DNA of 64,000 nt, from NCBI RefSeq assembly GCF_030814955.1, contig NZ_JAUSWB010000007.1, forward strand, positions 186,001-250,000. The letters run 5' to 3'. Both the position numbers and the translations under genes were made by a program. Position 1 is the first letter of the stretch. The number at the start of each line of letters is the position of its first letter. The notes beneath the pieces are model-generated. The model saw nothing but the letters and a program-made list of their open reading frames with translations, had not been told where the DNA came from and searched no databases. This document shows, piece after piece, positions 10,110 to 18,351 of this stretch. The DNA comes from Planomicrobium stackebrandtii. GTDB taxonomy: Bacteria; Bacillota; Bacilli; Bacillales_A; Planococcaceae.

Positions 10110-10189
10110 GCTGTAGGGCAATCTAGGAAAAGTCGATCCTTTTGCCCGCATCGGTAGCTACCTGAGTCAGTCACCAAGGAGAGAGTCGA

Positions 10190-10957
10190 ATGGACAAAAT
10201 AAAAATCGCAATTGCAGATGATAATCGCGAATTGGTCGGACTGATGCAAGATTATTTAAATGCACAGCCCAATATGGAAGTGGTGGATGTTGCTTACAAT
10301 GGCAAAACCTGCATCGAGATGCTGAACAGTATGCCCGTCGATATTTTATTGCTGGACATCATCATGCCTTATTTGGATGGGATTGCAGTGCTTGACGCCA
10401 TCAAAGAAAATGGTGATTTGCAGAAGATTGATGTCATTATGCTTTCTGCATTCGGCCAGGAATCGATTATGAGCCAGGCCGCCGAATACGGTGCCTCTTA
10501 TTTCATCATGAAACCTTTTGAAGCTGACCGTTTAGCTGTGCAGATCAATCATATTATGAACAGCCGGACCAGCATGTCGGGGCAGCCCAACAAGCTGACG
10601 ACAGAAGACCGGATCACCAATATGGTCAAAGATATTGGAATACCGCCGCATTTAAAAGGCTATAATTATTTAAAGGAAGCGGTCTTGCTGGTACTGGAAC
10701 AACCCGATATCCTGAATAAAGTCACCAAAGTGCTGTATCCCGGCATTGCTGCCAAGTTTGATACCACTTCTACCCGGGTCGAAAGATCAATCAGGCATGC
10801 AATCGAACAAGTGTGGAATCGCCATGAAACCGTTGATCATATCTCCAAAATTTTCGGCTACAGTGCAGCACATCTTGAGTCAAAACCGACCAATTCTGAG
10901 TTTATTGCAATGGTCGCAGATAGCCTGCGGCTGGAAATGCGCAATAATAACGACTAA
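10190..10957 (+). CDS. spo0A: Response regulator Spo0A, sporulation master regulator
   Basis: 255 residues, complete. The receiver domain has the acidic pocket ADDN at residues 9-12, the phospho-acceptor Asp in LLLDIIMPYLDG, and the Thr/Ser and Lys positions MLSAFGQE and IMKPFE. The C-terminal Spo0A domain carries TKVLYPGIAAKFDTT, the recognition helix STRVERSIRHAIEQVW and the C-terminal KPTNSEFIAMVAD. It looks intact and functional although spoIVB is absent from its usual place upstream. Spo0A also controls biofilm and stationary-phase genes, which may explain retention. AAGGAGAG precedes the ATG. The 80-base gap upstream has a GGGCA..TGCCC hairpin but no convincing promoter. Confidence 0.95.
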   Translation: MDKIKIAIADDNRELVGLMQDYLNAQPNMEVVDVAYNGKTCIEMLNSMPVDILLLDIIMPYLDGIAVLDAIKENGDLQKIDVIMLSAFGQESIMSQAAEYGASYFIMKPFEADRLAVQINHIMNSRTSMSGQPNKLTTEDRITNMVKDIGIPPHLKGYNYLKEAVLLVLEQPDILNKVTKVLYPGIAAKFDTTSTRVERSIRHAIEQVWNRHETVDHISKIFGYSAAHLESKPTNSEFIAMVADSLRLEMRNNND

Positions 10958-10969
10958 TCAAATTTGCAA

Positions 10970-11010
10970 AACTTTCTGATCGCTGCAAAAGCGACGGAAA
11001 GTTTTTTTTT
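10970..11010 (+). terminator. Rho-independent terminator after spo0A
   Basis: AACTTTC..CGCT and AGCG..GAAAGTT pair around a GCAAA loop and run into nine Ts. It begins 12 bases after the spo0A stop codon. Confidence 0.85.
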
Positions 11011-11764
11011 GCATACACAAAAATGCTGAGTTGGAAAAGCGTTGTGTTCCAAGCTGTTTGACAGAATACCGCTAATCGAGTCTGCCGAACGTCTGATTTT
11101 TTTGATTTTGGAGAGCAGGATTATGGTTTAAGAGTGGCGAAATAAAGGAAAAGGTAAAGACGCCGTTTTTTCTGATGAGAACAAAACATCTTTACTGATG
11201 CAAAAACGGTAAATTCAGCAGAGTGAAAAGAGGCGAGCGCAATTGCAATTGATCAGGCAAATTGATGATTATTTTTTAGGGAATGGCGAAGGAACTGTCG
11301 TCGACCGGCTGTATTTTTACGGTGTCTATTGCGTCACCATTCTGATTGCGTTGTTTACTATGCTGTCTTTGTAGCGAAACTAAAAGTTTATCCATAGATG
11401 GTTGCAGCCGATGAGCGGATCGTTCATTGGTTTTTTTATTTGGCAAAAACAGTGTTCAAAAATAAATCCTGGGTAACTGGAACCCTATGTTTTCTCCAGA
11501 GTAATTTTTGCGAATTATACCCACTTGGTTCCAGGCAGAGATAATTTTATTGTATCCAGCTATAAATGTAGTTTTTTACATAAGTAAATATGAAAAAGTT
11601 CAAAAACTGCAGCAAGGAAAACTGTATGAACGGCATCACTTTTACTTGAGGACTCGAAATGTTAGAATGATAGTACAAATTATGAATCCAGACGGCAAGC
11701 ACAGCAGTGGTAATTCCTGCGATATTTGTCTGGCATATTTCAGAAATGGAAGAGGATGATTTTA
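11011..11764. other. Long gap between spo0A and the GDPD gene
   Basis: About 750 bases with only one candidate short gene (11243-11374). A CCGTTTT/AAAACGG hairpin lies around 11163-11209. An 83-codon open frame at 11508-11759 has no ribosome site and no recognisable sequence and is not called. TTTTAC and TAGAAT with 17-base spacing near 11640-11668 could be the promoter for the downstream gene. Nothing else was recognised. Confidence 0.4.
11243..11374 (+). CDS. Candidate 43-residue single-pass membrane protein
   Basis: A TTG start preceded by AGAGGCGAG opens a 43-codon frame. The N-terminal half is amphipathic and charged (LIRQIDDYFLGNGEGTVVDR); the C-terminal half is a hydrophobic span (VYCVTILIALFTMLSL). 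The layout (polar head, one membrane helix, stop right after) is typical of real small membrane proteins. I do not recognise the family. It stands alone between spo0A and the GDPD gene. It could be chance; conservation in relatives would settle it. Confidence 0.4.
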   Translation: MQLIRQIDDYFLGNGEGTVVDRLYFYGVYCVTILIALFTMLSL

Positions 11765-12490
11765 TTGTCTGAAGTCAAAGTGTATGCACACCGAGGCGCT
11801 TCAGGATATGCATTGGAAAATACATGGAACGCATTTATTAAGGCATGTGAGTTTGGAGTCGGCATCGAGCTTGACGTACAAATTACGAATGATGGAGTTG
11901 TAGTGGTTTATCACGATGACAACCTGCGGCGCCTGACTGGTGTTAATGCAGGCATCGAGACGCTGGCATACGAAGAAATAAAGGAATTGCGCATAGGCAG
12001 GAAGTGGATGCGCAACTTTGAGCACCACCAAATGCCATTGGCCTATGAAGTTTTCCAATGGGCAAAAAAGAAGAAGATCCCTTTAAATGTTGAATTAAAA
12101 GAATCGTTTGCGAAAAATTCCAAAGGACCGCAGATTCTTGCAGCCATGCTAGAGGGGATGGAAGATATCCACTTGTCTTCATTCAACTCTAAGCTCTTGC
12201 ATGATATGAAAAAACTGATGCCTTCGATGGAAATGGCTTGGATCATTAAAAAGAATGAACAGTTGTCGCGAATTAATGAAATGGACTGGGTCGACAGCAT
12301 CCATCTCCACAAACGGCTTCTTGCCAAACTGTTCTGGAAAGATATTTTAGAATTGGACAAGAAAGTCCGGCTATATGGAATCCTCGGTTCGGAATCACTC
12401 ATAGATCAACTCGGTCCCCAGACAGTTGGAATCATCACCAACTATCCGGATCGCGTCAAAAGAAAAATTGCGTCTACCCCAATTGGGTAG
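11765..12490 (+). CDS. Glycerophosphodiester phosphodiesterase (GDPD family)
   Basis: 241 residues with the GDPD signature AHRGASGYALENT at the N terminus and then ELDVQITNDGVVVVYHDD, giving the catalytic His pair, metal-binding Glu/Asp and Arg. It is a cytoplasmic enzyme with no signal peptide; family members hydrolyse glycerophosphodiesters to glycerol-3-phosphate and an alcohol. The TTG at 11765 is preferred to an ATG at 11756 because the AGAGG site sits directly against that ATG but eight bases from the TTG. The stop codon lies within the bidirectional terminator shared with the convergent DUF2627 gene. B. subtilis has a related gene (yqiK) in this region. Confidence 0.9.
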   Translation: MSEVKVYAHRGASGYALENTWNAFIKACEFGVGIELDVQITNDGVVVVYHDDNLRRLTGVNAGIETLAYEEIKELRIGRKWMRNFEHHQMPLAYEVFQWAKKKKIPLNVELKESFAKNSKGPQILAAMLEGMEDIHLSSFNSKLLHDMKKLMPSMEMAWIIKKNEQLSRINEMDWVDSIHLHKRLLAKLFWKDILELDKKVRLYGILGSESLIDQLGPQTVGIITNYPDRVKRKIASTPIG

Positions 12491-12502
12491 ACGCAATTTT
12501 TT
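12464..12502. terminator. Bidirectional terminator between GDPD and DUF2627 genes
   Basis: AAAATTGCGTCTACCC and GGGTAGACGCAATTTT form a 16-bp perfect stem with T runs on the plus strand. It overlaps the end of the GDPD gene and abuts the stop codon of the minus-strand gene. Confidence 0.85.
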
Positions 12503-12734
12503 ATTTCTGGAACCTTTTCGAAACATTTCCCTTTTTGCGGTCCCGGTTCAACAGGAATCCTGCAAAAAATCCAATTCCGAGCACAACAAAAATGGTGCCG
12601 AGTGTAAATTGGAGCCAAAGAGCCGGATAAGGTTCAAGCAATTTATTGAACAAGGTATCGCGCATCAGTTTGATGCCATACGCCGCCATGATCCCAGGAA
12701 TCAGTAAGATGATAAATGCCACTAGACGACCCAT
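12501..12734 (-). CDS. DUF2627 family small membrane protein (YqzF-like)
   Basis: 77 residues, two membrane helices: GRLVAFIILLIPGIMAAYG with the conserved IKLMRD after it, then WLQFTLGTIFVVLGIGFF with FAGFLLNRDRKK at the C terminus. The pattern matches the DUF2627/YqzF family of Bacillales, whose function is unknown and which lies beside bkdR in B. subtilis. The start at 12734 is chosen because AAGGATG precedes it and earlier in-frame starts would add a charged tail. It is divergent from bkdR. Confidence 0.85.
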   Translation of the reverse strand: MGRLVAFIILLIPGIMAAYGIKLMRDTLFNKLLEPYPALWLQFTLGTIFVVLGIGFFAGFLLNRDRKKGNVSKRFQK

Positions 12735-12778
12735 AATTCCACATCCTTCATCGTCTATTGTTTCGAATTCCATTAAAG

Positions 12779-12869
12779 TTGTCAAGAAAACCTTTCTGAT
12801 GTACGCTTAAACTATTGTTGCAATTATTTGCAAAACTTCATGCGAAAGGTTGAATCAATTTGCAAAACG
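12779..12869. promoter_or_regulatory. Divergent DUF2627/bkdR promoter region with TTGCAA repeats
   Basis: The palindrome around 12779-12785 gives TTGTCA on the plus strand and TTGACA on the minus strand, so -35 boxes of divergent promoters overlap. The minus strand has AACAAT 17 bases further, the plus strand a weak TACGCT. Downstream, at 12814-12869, three TTGCAA motifs occur (TTGTTGCAA, TTTGCAAAAC twice). The same motifs occur on the other side of bkdR before ptb, which suggests binding sites for BkdR itself. Confidence 0.45.
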
Positions 12870-14905
12870 TTTTGATTATAGGAGGCGGGGAAGGAGGTTC
12901 TGCAATTTTAAACCTCTTTTTGGAATCTGATTATTTGCATGTATCCGGTGTGGTTGACTTAAATCCCGAAGCAGGAGCCGTTATGGCTGCAAAGTTACAC
13001 GGCATACCGGTTGCAGAGGATTACCGGGAGTTCAGCAACAAGGATATTGATATCGTCTTTAATGTGACGGGCAGCGATCAGCTGCTTGAAAAACTGCGGG
13101 AGCATTTTCTGAAAAAAACCGTCATTATACCAGGGACCCTTGCCAACGTTTTGGTCCGGCTGTTAGAAGAGAAAGAGCATTTTACCAATCGCCTCAGCAA
13201 AGAAAGCCACCGGGAAAAAATCATTTTCAATTCAATAGAAGAAGGTATGATCGGCATTGACAACACCAGCCACATTACCTTTATGAATAAAAGTGCAGCA
13301 AGGATGCTGGAGGTGACTGTAGATGAAACCATTGGCAGGCACATCCACGAGTTTATCTCGCTGAGCGAGCTGCCGCGAATTTACGAAACCGGCCGCATTG
13401 AGTTGAATAGGGAATTGGAGCTGAAAAACGGCTCGACCATTGTCACTTCCCGTTTTCCAATGATTGATGATAATGGCGAAACAATCGGTGCATTTGCTGT
13501 ATTTAAAGATATCACCGAGGTGGTGTCTTTAGCTGAAGAAATTACCGACCTGAAGGAAATTCAGACCATGCTGGAAGCCATCATCCAATCGAGTGACGAT
13601 GCAATTTCTGTTGTAGATGAAAGGGGCAATGGCCTGCTTGTCAATCCGGCGTATACGCGCATTACGGGCTTGCAGATGGAAGATGTTATCGGCCAGCCCG
13701 CATCAGCGGACATATCGGAAGGGGAAAGTATGCACTTAAAGGCACTGAGGACACGCAAGCCCGTGCGTGGGGTCAATTTGAAAGTTGGACCAGCAAACCG
13801 GGAAGTCATCGTAAATGTTGCGCCGATCATCGTCGACAATAAGTTAAAAGGCAGCGTCGGAGTCATCCACGATACGACTGAAATCCGTTCTTTGATGAAA
13901 GAACTCGACCGTGCACGCAGCATCATCCGAACTTTAGAATCTAAATATACTTTTGATGACATTATCGGCTTGTCATCCGAAATGCAATTGTCCCTCCAGC
14001 AGGCGAAACTGGCGGCCCAAACTTTGGTTACCGTCTTGCTGCGCGGTGAATCGGGAACCGGCAAAGAACTTTTTGCACATGCCATCCATAGTGCCAGCGA
14101 GCGGAAATACAATAAATTCGTGCGTGTCAGCTGTGCTGCTCTTTCTGAAGAACTGTTGGAAAGCGAACTTTTTGGTTATGAAGAAGGGGCGATTCCCGGC
14201 ATTAAAACTGGAGAAAAACGCGGACTGTTTGAGGAAGCTAACAACGGCAGTATTTTTCTGGACGAAATCGGTGAACTGTCTTCTTCGCTGCAAAGCAAAT
14301 TGCTGCGCGTGCTGCAAGAACATGAAACGCTGCGGATTGGCGGCAGCAAACCAATTCCTGTCAACGTTCGTGTGATCGCATCAACTAATGCCAATATGGA
14401 AAAAGCTTTGCTGGACGGCAAATTCCGGGAAGATTTGTATTACCGGCTGAACCGGATGCCGATCCTCATTCCGCCTTTGCGCAATCGGAAACAGGATATT
14501 CCCCGAATTGCCGAGCGGCTGCTGCTGAAACTTAACCAGGAATACGGCCGGAGTGTCGAGTCCTTCTCCGACAAAGCGCAGCAATATTTGCGCGTATACG
14601 ATTGGCCGGGCAATGTCCGGGAGCTTGAGAACGTTTTGAGCCGTTCTATGATCTTCATGCAAATGAACGACAGAATTTTGACAGAAGAGCATATCCCACT
14701 TAATATGCTGCGCGTCGATGATACCAAAAATGAAGTGGTGATTCCGTCTTCCGTTTCACTGCAGGAGCAGTTGGACACAGTCGAGCGCGGAATTCTTCAC
14801 CATGCTTTAAAGCAATCGAATGGCAATAAATCAAAGACGGCAAAGCAACTGGAAATCTCCTTGCGCACCCTCTACTATAAATTAGAAAAATACGGGTTGA
14901 TGTAA
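12860..14905 (+). CDS. bkdR: BkdR-type AAA+ regulator of branched-chain keto acid catabolism, altered GAFTGA loop
   Basis: 681 residues, TTG start with AAAGGT upstream. Order: a Rossmann-like N-terminal part with GGGEGGSAILN (about 1-120), two PAS-like segments (about 125-235 and 240-340), an AAA+ domain with Walker A GESGTGKELFAHAI, Walker B SIFLDEIGEL and R-finger region, and a FIS-type helix-turn-helix (NKSKTAKQLEISLRTLYYKL). This is the enhancer-binding architecture that activates sigma-54 at bkd operons in Bacillus. The loop that must touch sigma-54 normally reads GAFTGA; here it reads GAIPGI (14189-14206). The change may have cost sigma-54 activation, so the protein may act on the ordinary polymerase or only as a DNA-binding regulator. 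Confidence 0.88.
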   Translation: MQNVLIIGGGEGGSAILNLFLESDYLHVSGVVDLNPEAGAVMAAKLHGIPVAEDYREFSNKDIDIVFNVTGSDQLLEKLREHFLKKTVIIPGTLANVLVRLLEEKEHFTNRLSKESHREKIIFNSIEEGMIGIDNTSHITFMNKSAARMLEVTVDETIGRHIHEFISLSELPRIYETGRIELNRELELKNGSTIVTSRFPMIDDNGETIGAFAVFKDITEVVSLAEEITDLKEIQTMLEAIIQSSDDAISVVDERGNGLLVNPAYTRITGLQMEDVIGQPASADISEGESMHLKALRTRKPVRGVNLKVGPANREVIVNVAPIIVDNKLKGSVGVIHDTTEIRSLMKELDRARSIIRTLESKYTFDDIIGLSSEMQLSLQQAKLAAQTLVTVLLRGESGTGKELFAHAIHSASERKYNKFVRVSCAALSEELLESELFGYEEGAIPGIKTGEKRGLFEEANNGSIFLDEIGELSSSLQSKLLRVLQEHETLRIGGSKPIPVNVRVIASTNANMEKALLDGKFREDLYYRLNRMPILIPPLRNRKQDIPRIAERLLLKLNQEYGRSVESFSDKAQQYLRVYDWPGNVRELENVLSRSMIFMQMNDRILTEEHIPLNMLRVDDTKNEVVIPSSVSLQEQLDTVERGILHHALKQSNGNKSKTAKQLEISLRTLYYKLEKYGLM

Positions 14906-14908
14906 TCG

Positions 14909-14996
14909 GTTTTGCAAATTGTTGCAGGGTTTTGCAAGTATTTGCAAAGATTTGTGGATAAAATTGCAAATAAAACGCTTTCATCTCTTATATATA
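14909..14996 (+). promoter_or_regulatory. ptb/bkd operon control region: TTGCAA repeats, cre-like site, possible promoter
   Basis: Five TTGCAA/TTGCA units lie between 14910 and 14969. TTGCAA at 14964 with TTATATA 18-19 bases further could be a sigma-A promoter. TGGATAAAATTGC (14955-14967) looks like a -24/-12 element, but the GG-GC distance is eight instead of ten. On the minus strand TGAAAGCGTTTTAT (14970-14983) resembles a CcpA cre site with two mismatches. Taken together this is the control region of the operon; the role of each part is inference. Confidence 0.45.
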
Positions 14997-15039
14997 GCCA
15001 TCTGTTCTGTTTTAATTAAGAAGAATGAGGTGAGCAGTT

Positions 15040-15972
15040 ATGGCCACATTAAACCATTTAATCGAAAATGCCCCGAACGGTTCTGACCACACAGTGGCAG
15101 TTGCCGCTGCTGCTGATTTAGCAGTTTTGGAAGCCATCAGTATGGCTGTCAGCCGGAAAATGGCACGTTTTCACCTGTACGATGATGAAGCGGCAATGAC
15201 AGCAATGATCCGGGAATATTTTCCGCAGCTGCTCGGTCATCCTGATGTGCAGCTCTATCATGTCAGCAGCGTTGAGAAAGCTGCTGAACAAGCGGTAAAG
15301 TCTGTGTTCATGAACGAATCCGATATTTTGATGAAAGGCCAGATTGCGACGGCAGTGCTGCTCAAAGCAGTATTGAATCCGGAGTATGGCCTCAGAACCG
15401 GATCCGTCATGTCACATATTGCCGCTTTTGAAGTCCCTGGCTTCGACAGGCTGATCTTTGTAACGGATGCGGGCATGAACATCAGCCCGGATTTGCCTCA
15501 AAAAGTACAAATTATCCAAAATGCTGTTCAGATTGCACGTTCAGTCGGTGTTGAACTGCCGATTGTCGCGCCTCTGGCAGGAGTGGAAGTCATCAATCCG
15601 AACATGCAGGCCACTCTTGACGCTGCGGCATTGACCGCGATGAACCGGCGTGGCCAAATCAAAGATTGCATCGTGGACGGGCCCTATGCTCTCGACAATG
15701 CCATATCTGTCGATGCGGCCAAGCATAAACGGATTGCGGGGGACAATGCCGGCAAAGCCGATATCCTGCTCGTTCCAACTATTGAATCCGGCAATATCCT
15801 GTATAAATCACTGGTCTTTTTTTCAAATGCAAAAGTCGGCAGCATCATCGCCGGTGCGAAAGCGCCGATAGTTTTGTCATCACGAGCCGACAGCGCCGAA
15901 AGCAAATTGTATTCATTGGCTTTGGCGATTTGCTCATCGTTAACTTTAGGAACATATATTAGGAGGAATTGA
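15040..15972 (+). CDS. ptb: Phosphate butyryl(acyl)transferase
   Basis: 310 residues of the phosphotransacetylase/phosphotransbutyrylase family: [46 protein letters not shown] and the C-terminal [18 protein letters not shown]. It exchanges the CoA of isobutyryl-, isovaleryl- and methylbutyryl-CoA for phosphate, which Buk then uses to make ATP. First gene of the bkd operon; GAGGTGAGC precedes the ATG. bcd begins two bases after its stop. Confidence 0.93.
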   Translation: MATLNHLIENAPNGSDHTVAVAAAADLAVLEAISMAVSRKMARFHLYDDEAAMTAMIREYFPQLLGHPDVQLYHVSSVEKAAEQAVKSVFMNESDILMKGQIATAVLLKAVLNPEYGLRTGSVMSHIAAFEVPGFDRLIFVTDAGMNISPDLPQKVQIIQNAVQIARSVGVELPIVAPLAGVEVINPNMQATLDAAALTAMNRRGQIKDCIVDGPYALDNAISVDAAKHKRIAGDNAGKADILLVPTIESGNILYKSLVFFSNAKVGSIIAGAKAPIVLSSRADSAESKLYSLALAICSSLTLGTYIRRN

Positions 15973-15974
15973 CA

Positions 15975-17069
15975 ATGGAAATTTTCAAGAGAATGGAACA
16001 ATACGATTACGAACAACTAATTTTTTGCCAGGATAAAAACTCAGGCCTGAAAGCCATTATTTGCATCCACGATACTACGCTTGGACCGGCACTTGGCGGC
16101 ACGCGCATGTGGAATTACGCAACAGAAGAAGAAGCAATTGAAGATGCTATCCGCCTTGGACGCGGAATGACATATAAAAACGCGGCAGCCGGATTGAACC
16201 TTGGCGGCGGTAAAACCGTTATTATCGGAGACCCATTGAAAGACAAGAACGAAGAAATGTTCCGCGCTTTCGGACGCTTTATCCAAGGCTTGAACGGACG
16301 CTACATAACTGCTGAAGATGTTGGGACAACTGTGGCGGATATGGACATGATCCACGAAGAAACGGATTTTGTCACCGGCATTTCCCCAGCTTTCGGTTCT
16401 TCAGGCAATCCGTCGCCAGTCACAGCTTACGGTGCATACATCGGCATGAAAGCTGCTGCTCTGGAAGCATTCGGCGACGACTCTTTAGAAGGCAAGACCG
16501 TAGCAGTACAGGGTGTCGGCAACGTAGCTTACCCGCTTTGCGAATACCTTCATAAAGAAGGCGCGAAATTAATCGTGACTGATATTAACCAGCAAGCCGT
16601 ACAGCGCGCTGTAGATGCATTTGGCGCAACCGCGGTTGCACCGAATGACATCTATTCACAAGAAGCAGATATCTTTGCTCCATGTGCAATGGGCGCGATC
16701 ATCAACGATGACACAATTCCACAATTAAAAGTAAAAGTGGTTGCGGGTTCTGCCAACAACCAGTTGAAAGAAGAACGCCACGGAGACGAGCTTGAAGCGC
16801 GCGGCATCGTTTATGCACCAGACTTCGTTATCAATTCAGGCGGCGTTATCAATGTTGCTGATGAACTTTACGGCTACAACAATGAACGTGCGATGAAGCG
16901 CGTTGAAACGATCTACGACAGCATCACAAAAATCTTTGAAATTTCGAAACGCGATAATGTGCCAAGCTATATTGCAGCAGACCGCATGGCTGAAGAACGC
17001 ATTGAACGCGTCCGCAAATCAAGATCTCAATTCTTGCGGAACGAACACAATATTTTAAGCAGAAGATAA
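15975..17069 (+). CDS. bcd: Leucine (branched-chain amino acid) dehydrogenase
   Basis: 364 residues of the Glu/Leu/Phe/Val dehydrogenase family: [10 protein letters not shown], the catalytic Lys in [15 protein letters not shown], and the NAD-binding motif [14 protein letters not shown]. It deaminates Leu, Ile and Val to the keto acids used by the Bkd complex. The ATG at 15975 is chosen over a TTG six bases earlier because AGGAGG sits nine bases from the ATG. The three genes ptb, bcd and buk keep the Bacillus order. Confidence 0.96.
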   Translation: MEIFKRMEQYDYEQLIFCQDKNSGLKAIICIHDTTLGPALGGTRMWNYATEEEAIEDAIRLGRGMTYKNAAAGLNLGGGKTVIIGDPLKDKNEEMFRAFGRFIQGLNGRYITAEDVGTTVADMDMIHEETDFVTGISPAFGSSGNPSPVTAYGAYIGMKAAALEAFGDDSLEGKTVAVQGVGNVAYPLCEYLHKEGAKLIVTDINQQAVQRAVDAFGATAVAPNDIYSQEADIFAPCAMGAIINDDTIPQLKVKVVAGSANNQLKEERHGDELEARGIVYAPDFVINSGGVINVADELYGYNNERAMKRVETIYDSITKIFEISKRDNVPSYIAADRMAEERIERVRKSRSQFLRNEHNILSRR

Positions 17070-17076
17070 TAATATT

Positions 17077-17113
17077 CAGCAGGTGAGTCCTTCCTTTTCA
17101 CCTGCTGTTTTTA
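17077..17113 (+). terminator. Terminator or attenuator between bcd and buk
   Basis: CAGCAGGTGA and TCACCTGCTG form a 10-bp perfect stem followed by five Ts. It lies inside the bkd operon, so it may only reduce expression of buk and the downstream genes, or they may have their own promoter in the 17113-17196 gap. Confidence 0.7.
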
Positions 17114-17196
17114 TCTGAAATAATATCGCTATGTTGTTTTTTTCAACAAGCAAAATTAATGCTTTTCACAATCAAATTAAGAAACGGGGGATCGAT

Positions 17197-18285
17197 GTGC
17201 AAAAACAGCCCAATCGCATTCTAGTCATCAACCCTGCTTCCACCTCGACTAAAATCGGCGTTTTTGACAACGATATCCTGATCATGGAAAAGACCATACA
17301 CCATTCTATAGAAGATTTGGGTGAATATACGAGCATTGCCGGTCAACATATTTTCAGAAGGAACAGCATTCTGGAAGCTTTGGACGAAGAAGGCATGAAT
17401 GTTTCCAAACTAGCAGCAGTGTGTGGAAGAGGCGGACTGCTTCGGCCTATTGAAGGCGGAACTTATGCAGTCAATGACGAAATGATGAAAGATCTGCGAA
17501 AAGGATATTCAGGGCAGCACGCATCCAACTTAGGCGGCATCATCGCATTTGAAATTGCGGACGGCTTGAATATTCCTTCGTTTATCGTCGATCCGGTAGT
17601 CGTCGATGAAATGGCGCCGATTGCTCGGATATCCGGGTTTTCTTTGATCGAACGAAAGTCCATTTTCCATGCCCTCAATCAAAAGGCAGTCGCCAGGCGC
17701 TACGCCAAAAAAATAGGGCGTGCCTATGAGGATGTTAGTTTGATTGTTGCTCATATGGGCAGCGGCATCACAATTGGAGTCCATCAAGCGGGCCGGGTCA
17801 TCGATGTCAATAACGGTTTGCACGGCGATGGGCCGTTCAGTCCCGAACGAGCCGGAACCGTACCGGCAGGGGATTTGGTGGAATTATGCTTTTCCGGCCA
17901 ATACAGCCGGCATGACATCATGAAAAAATTGGTCAGGCAGGGCGGATTGTTTGCTTACTTGGAAACGAATGATGTGGTGAAAGTGGAGCGGCGCATTTCA
18001 AAAGGCGATAAACGGGCAGAATTGATTTATCAGGCTATGGCTTACCAAGTTGCCCGCGAAATCGGTGCTGCAAGCGCTGTATTAAAAGGAAGAGTAGATG
18101 CCATCATCCTGACCGGTGGGCTTGCCCATGGCAAAGGATTTGTGGAAGCGATTACCGAACGCGTCAGCTGGATTGCCGATGTGGAGATCCAGCCGGGTGA
18201 AAACGAACTTCAGGCATTGGCTGAAGGTGCTGCACGGATATTGAACGGGGAAGAACAAGCAAAAACCTATACATTTAGTTTGTAA
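17197..18285 (+). CDS. buk: Butyrate (branched-chain fatty acid) kinase
   Basis: 362 residues of the acetokinase family: the phosphate-binding [15 protein letters not shown] at the N terminus, [16 protein letters not shown], and [15 protein letters not shown] near the end. It makes ATP from acyl phosphates produced by Ptb. The GTG at 17197 is chosen because GGGGG precedes it by seven bases and it gives the family N terminus; an ATG at 17131 would add an extra 22-residue tail with no ribosome site. The usual INPGSTSTK has Ala in place of Gly. Confidence 0.93.
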   Translation: MQKQPNRILVINPASTSTKIGVFDNDILIMEKTIHHSIEDLGEYTSIAGQHIFRRNSILEALDEEGMNVSKLAAVCGRGGLLRPIEGGTYAVNDEMMKDLRKGYSGQHASNLGGIIAFEIADGLNIPSFIVDPVVVDEMAPIARISGFSLIERKSIFHALNQKAVARRYAKKIGRAYEDVSLIVAHMGSGITIGVHQAGRVIDVNNGLHGDGPFSPERAGTVPAGDLVELCFSGQYSRHDIMKKLVRQGGLFAYLETNDVVKVERRISKGDKRAELIYQAMAYQVAREIGAASAVLKGRVDAIILTGGLAHGKGFVEAITERVSWIADVEIQPGENELQALAEGAARILNGEEQAKTYTFSL

Positions 18286-18351
18286 GAAAAACTTCAATTG
18301 GCAGGGGGGAAATCCCCCGATTTGTTGAAGCAGAAAAAGGAGGACAAATCC

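Noticed and set aside
10121..10155. GGGCA..TGCCC hairpin before spo0A as a riboswitch or spoIVB remnant
   Set aside because: It has no T run, no conserved riboswitch core and no coding similarity; probably just a weak hairpin.
11508..11759. 83-codon open frame before the GDPD gene
   Set aside because: No ribosome site, irregular composition, no recognisable motif, and it overlaps the probable promoter and start of the GDPD gene.
14970..14983. TGAAAGCGTTTTAT as a firm CcpA site for ptb
   Set aside because: The left half is perfect, but the last two conserved positions do not match; kept only as a candidate within the control region.
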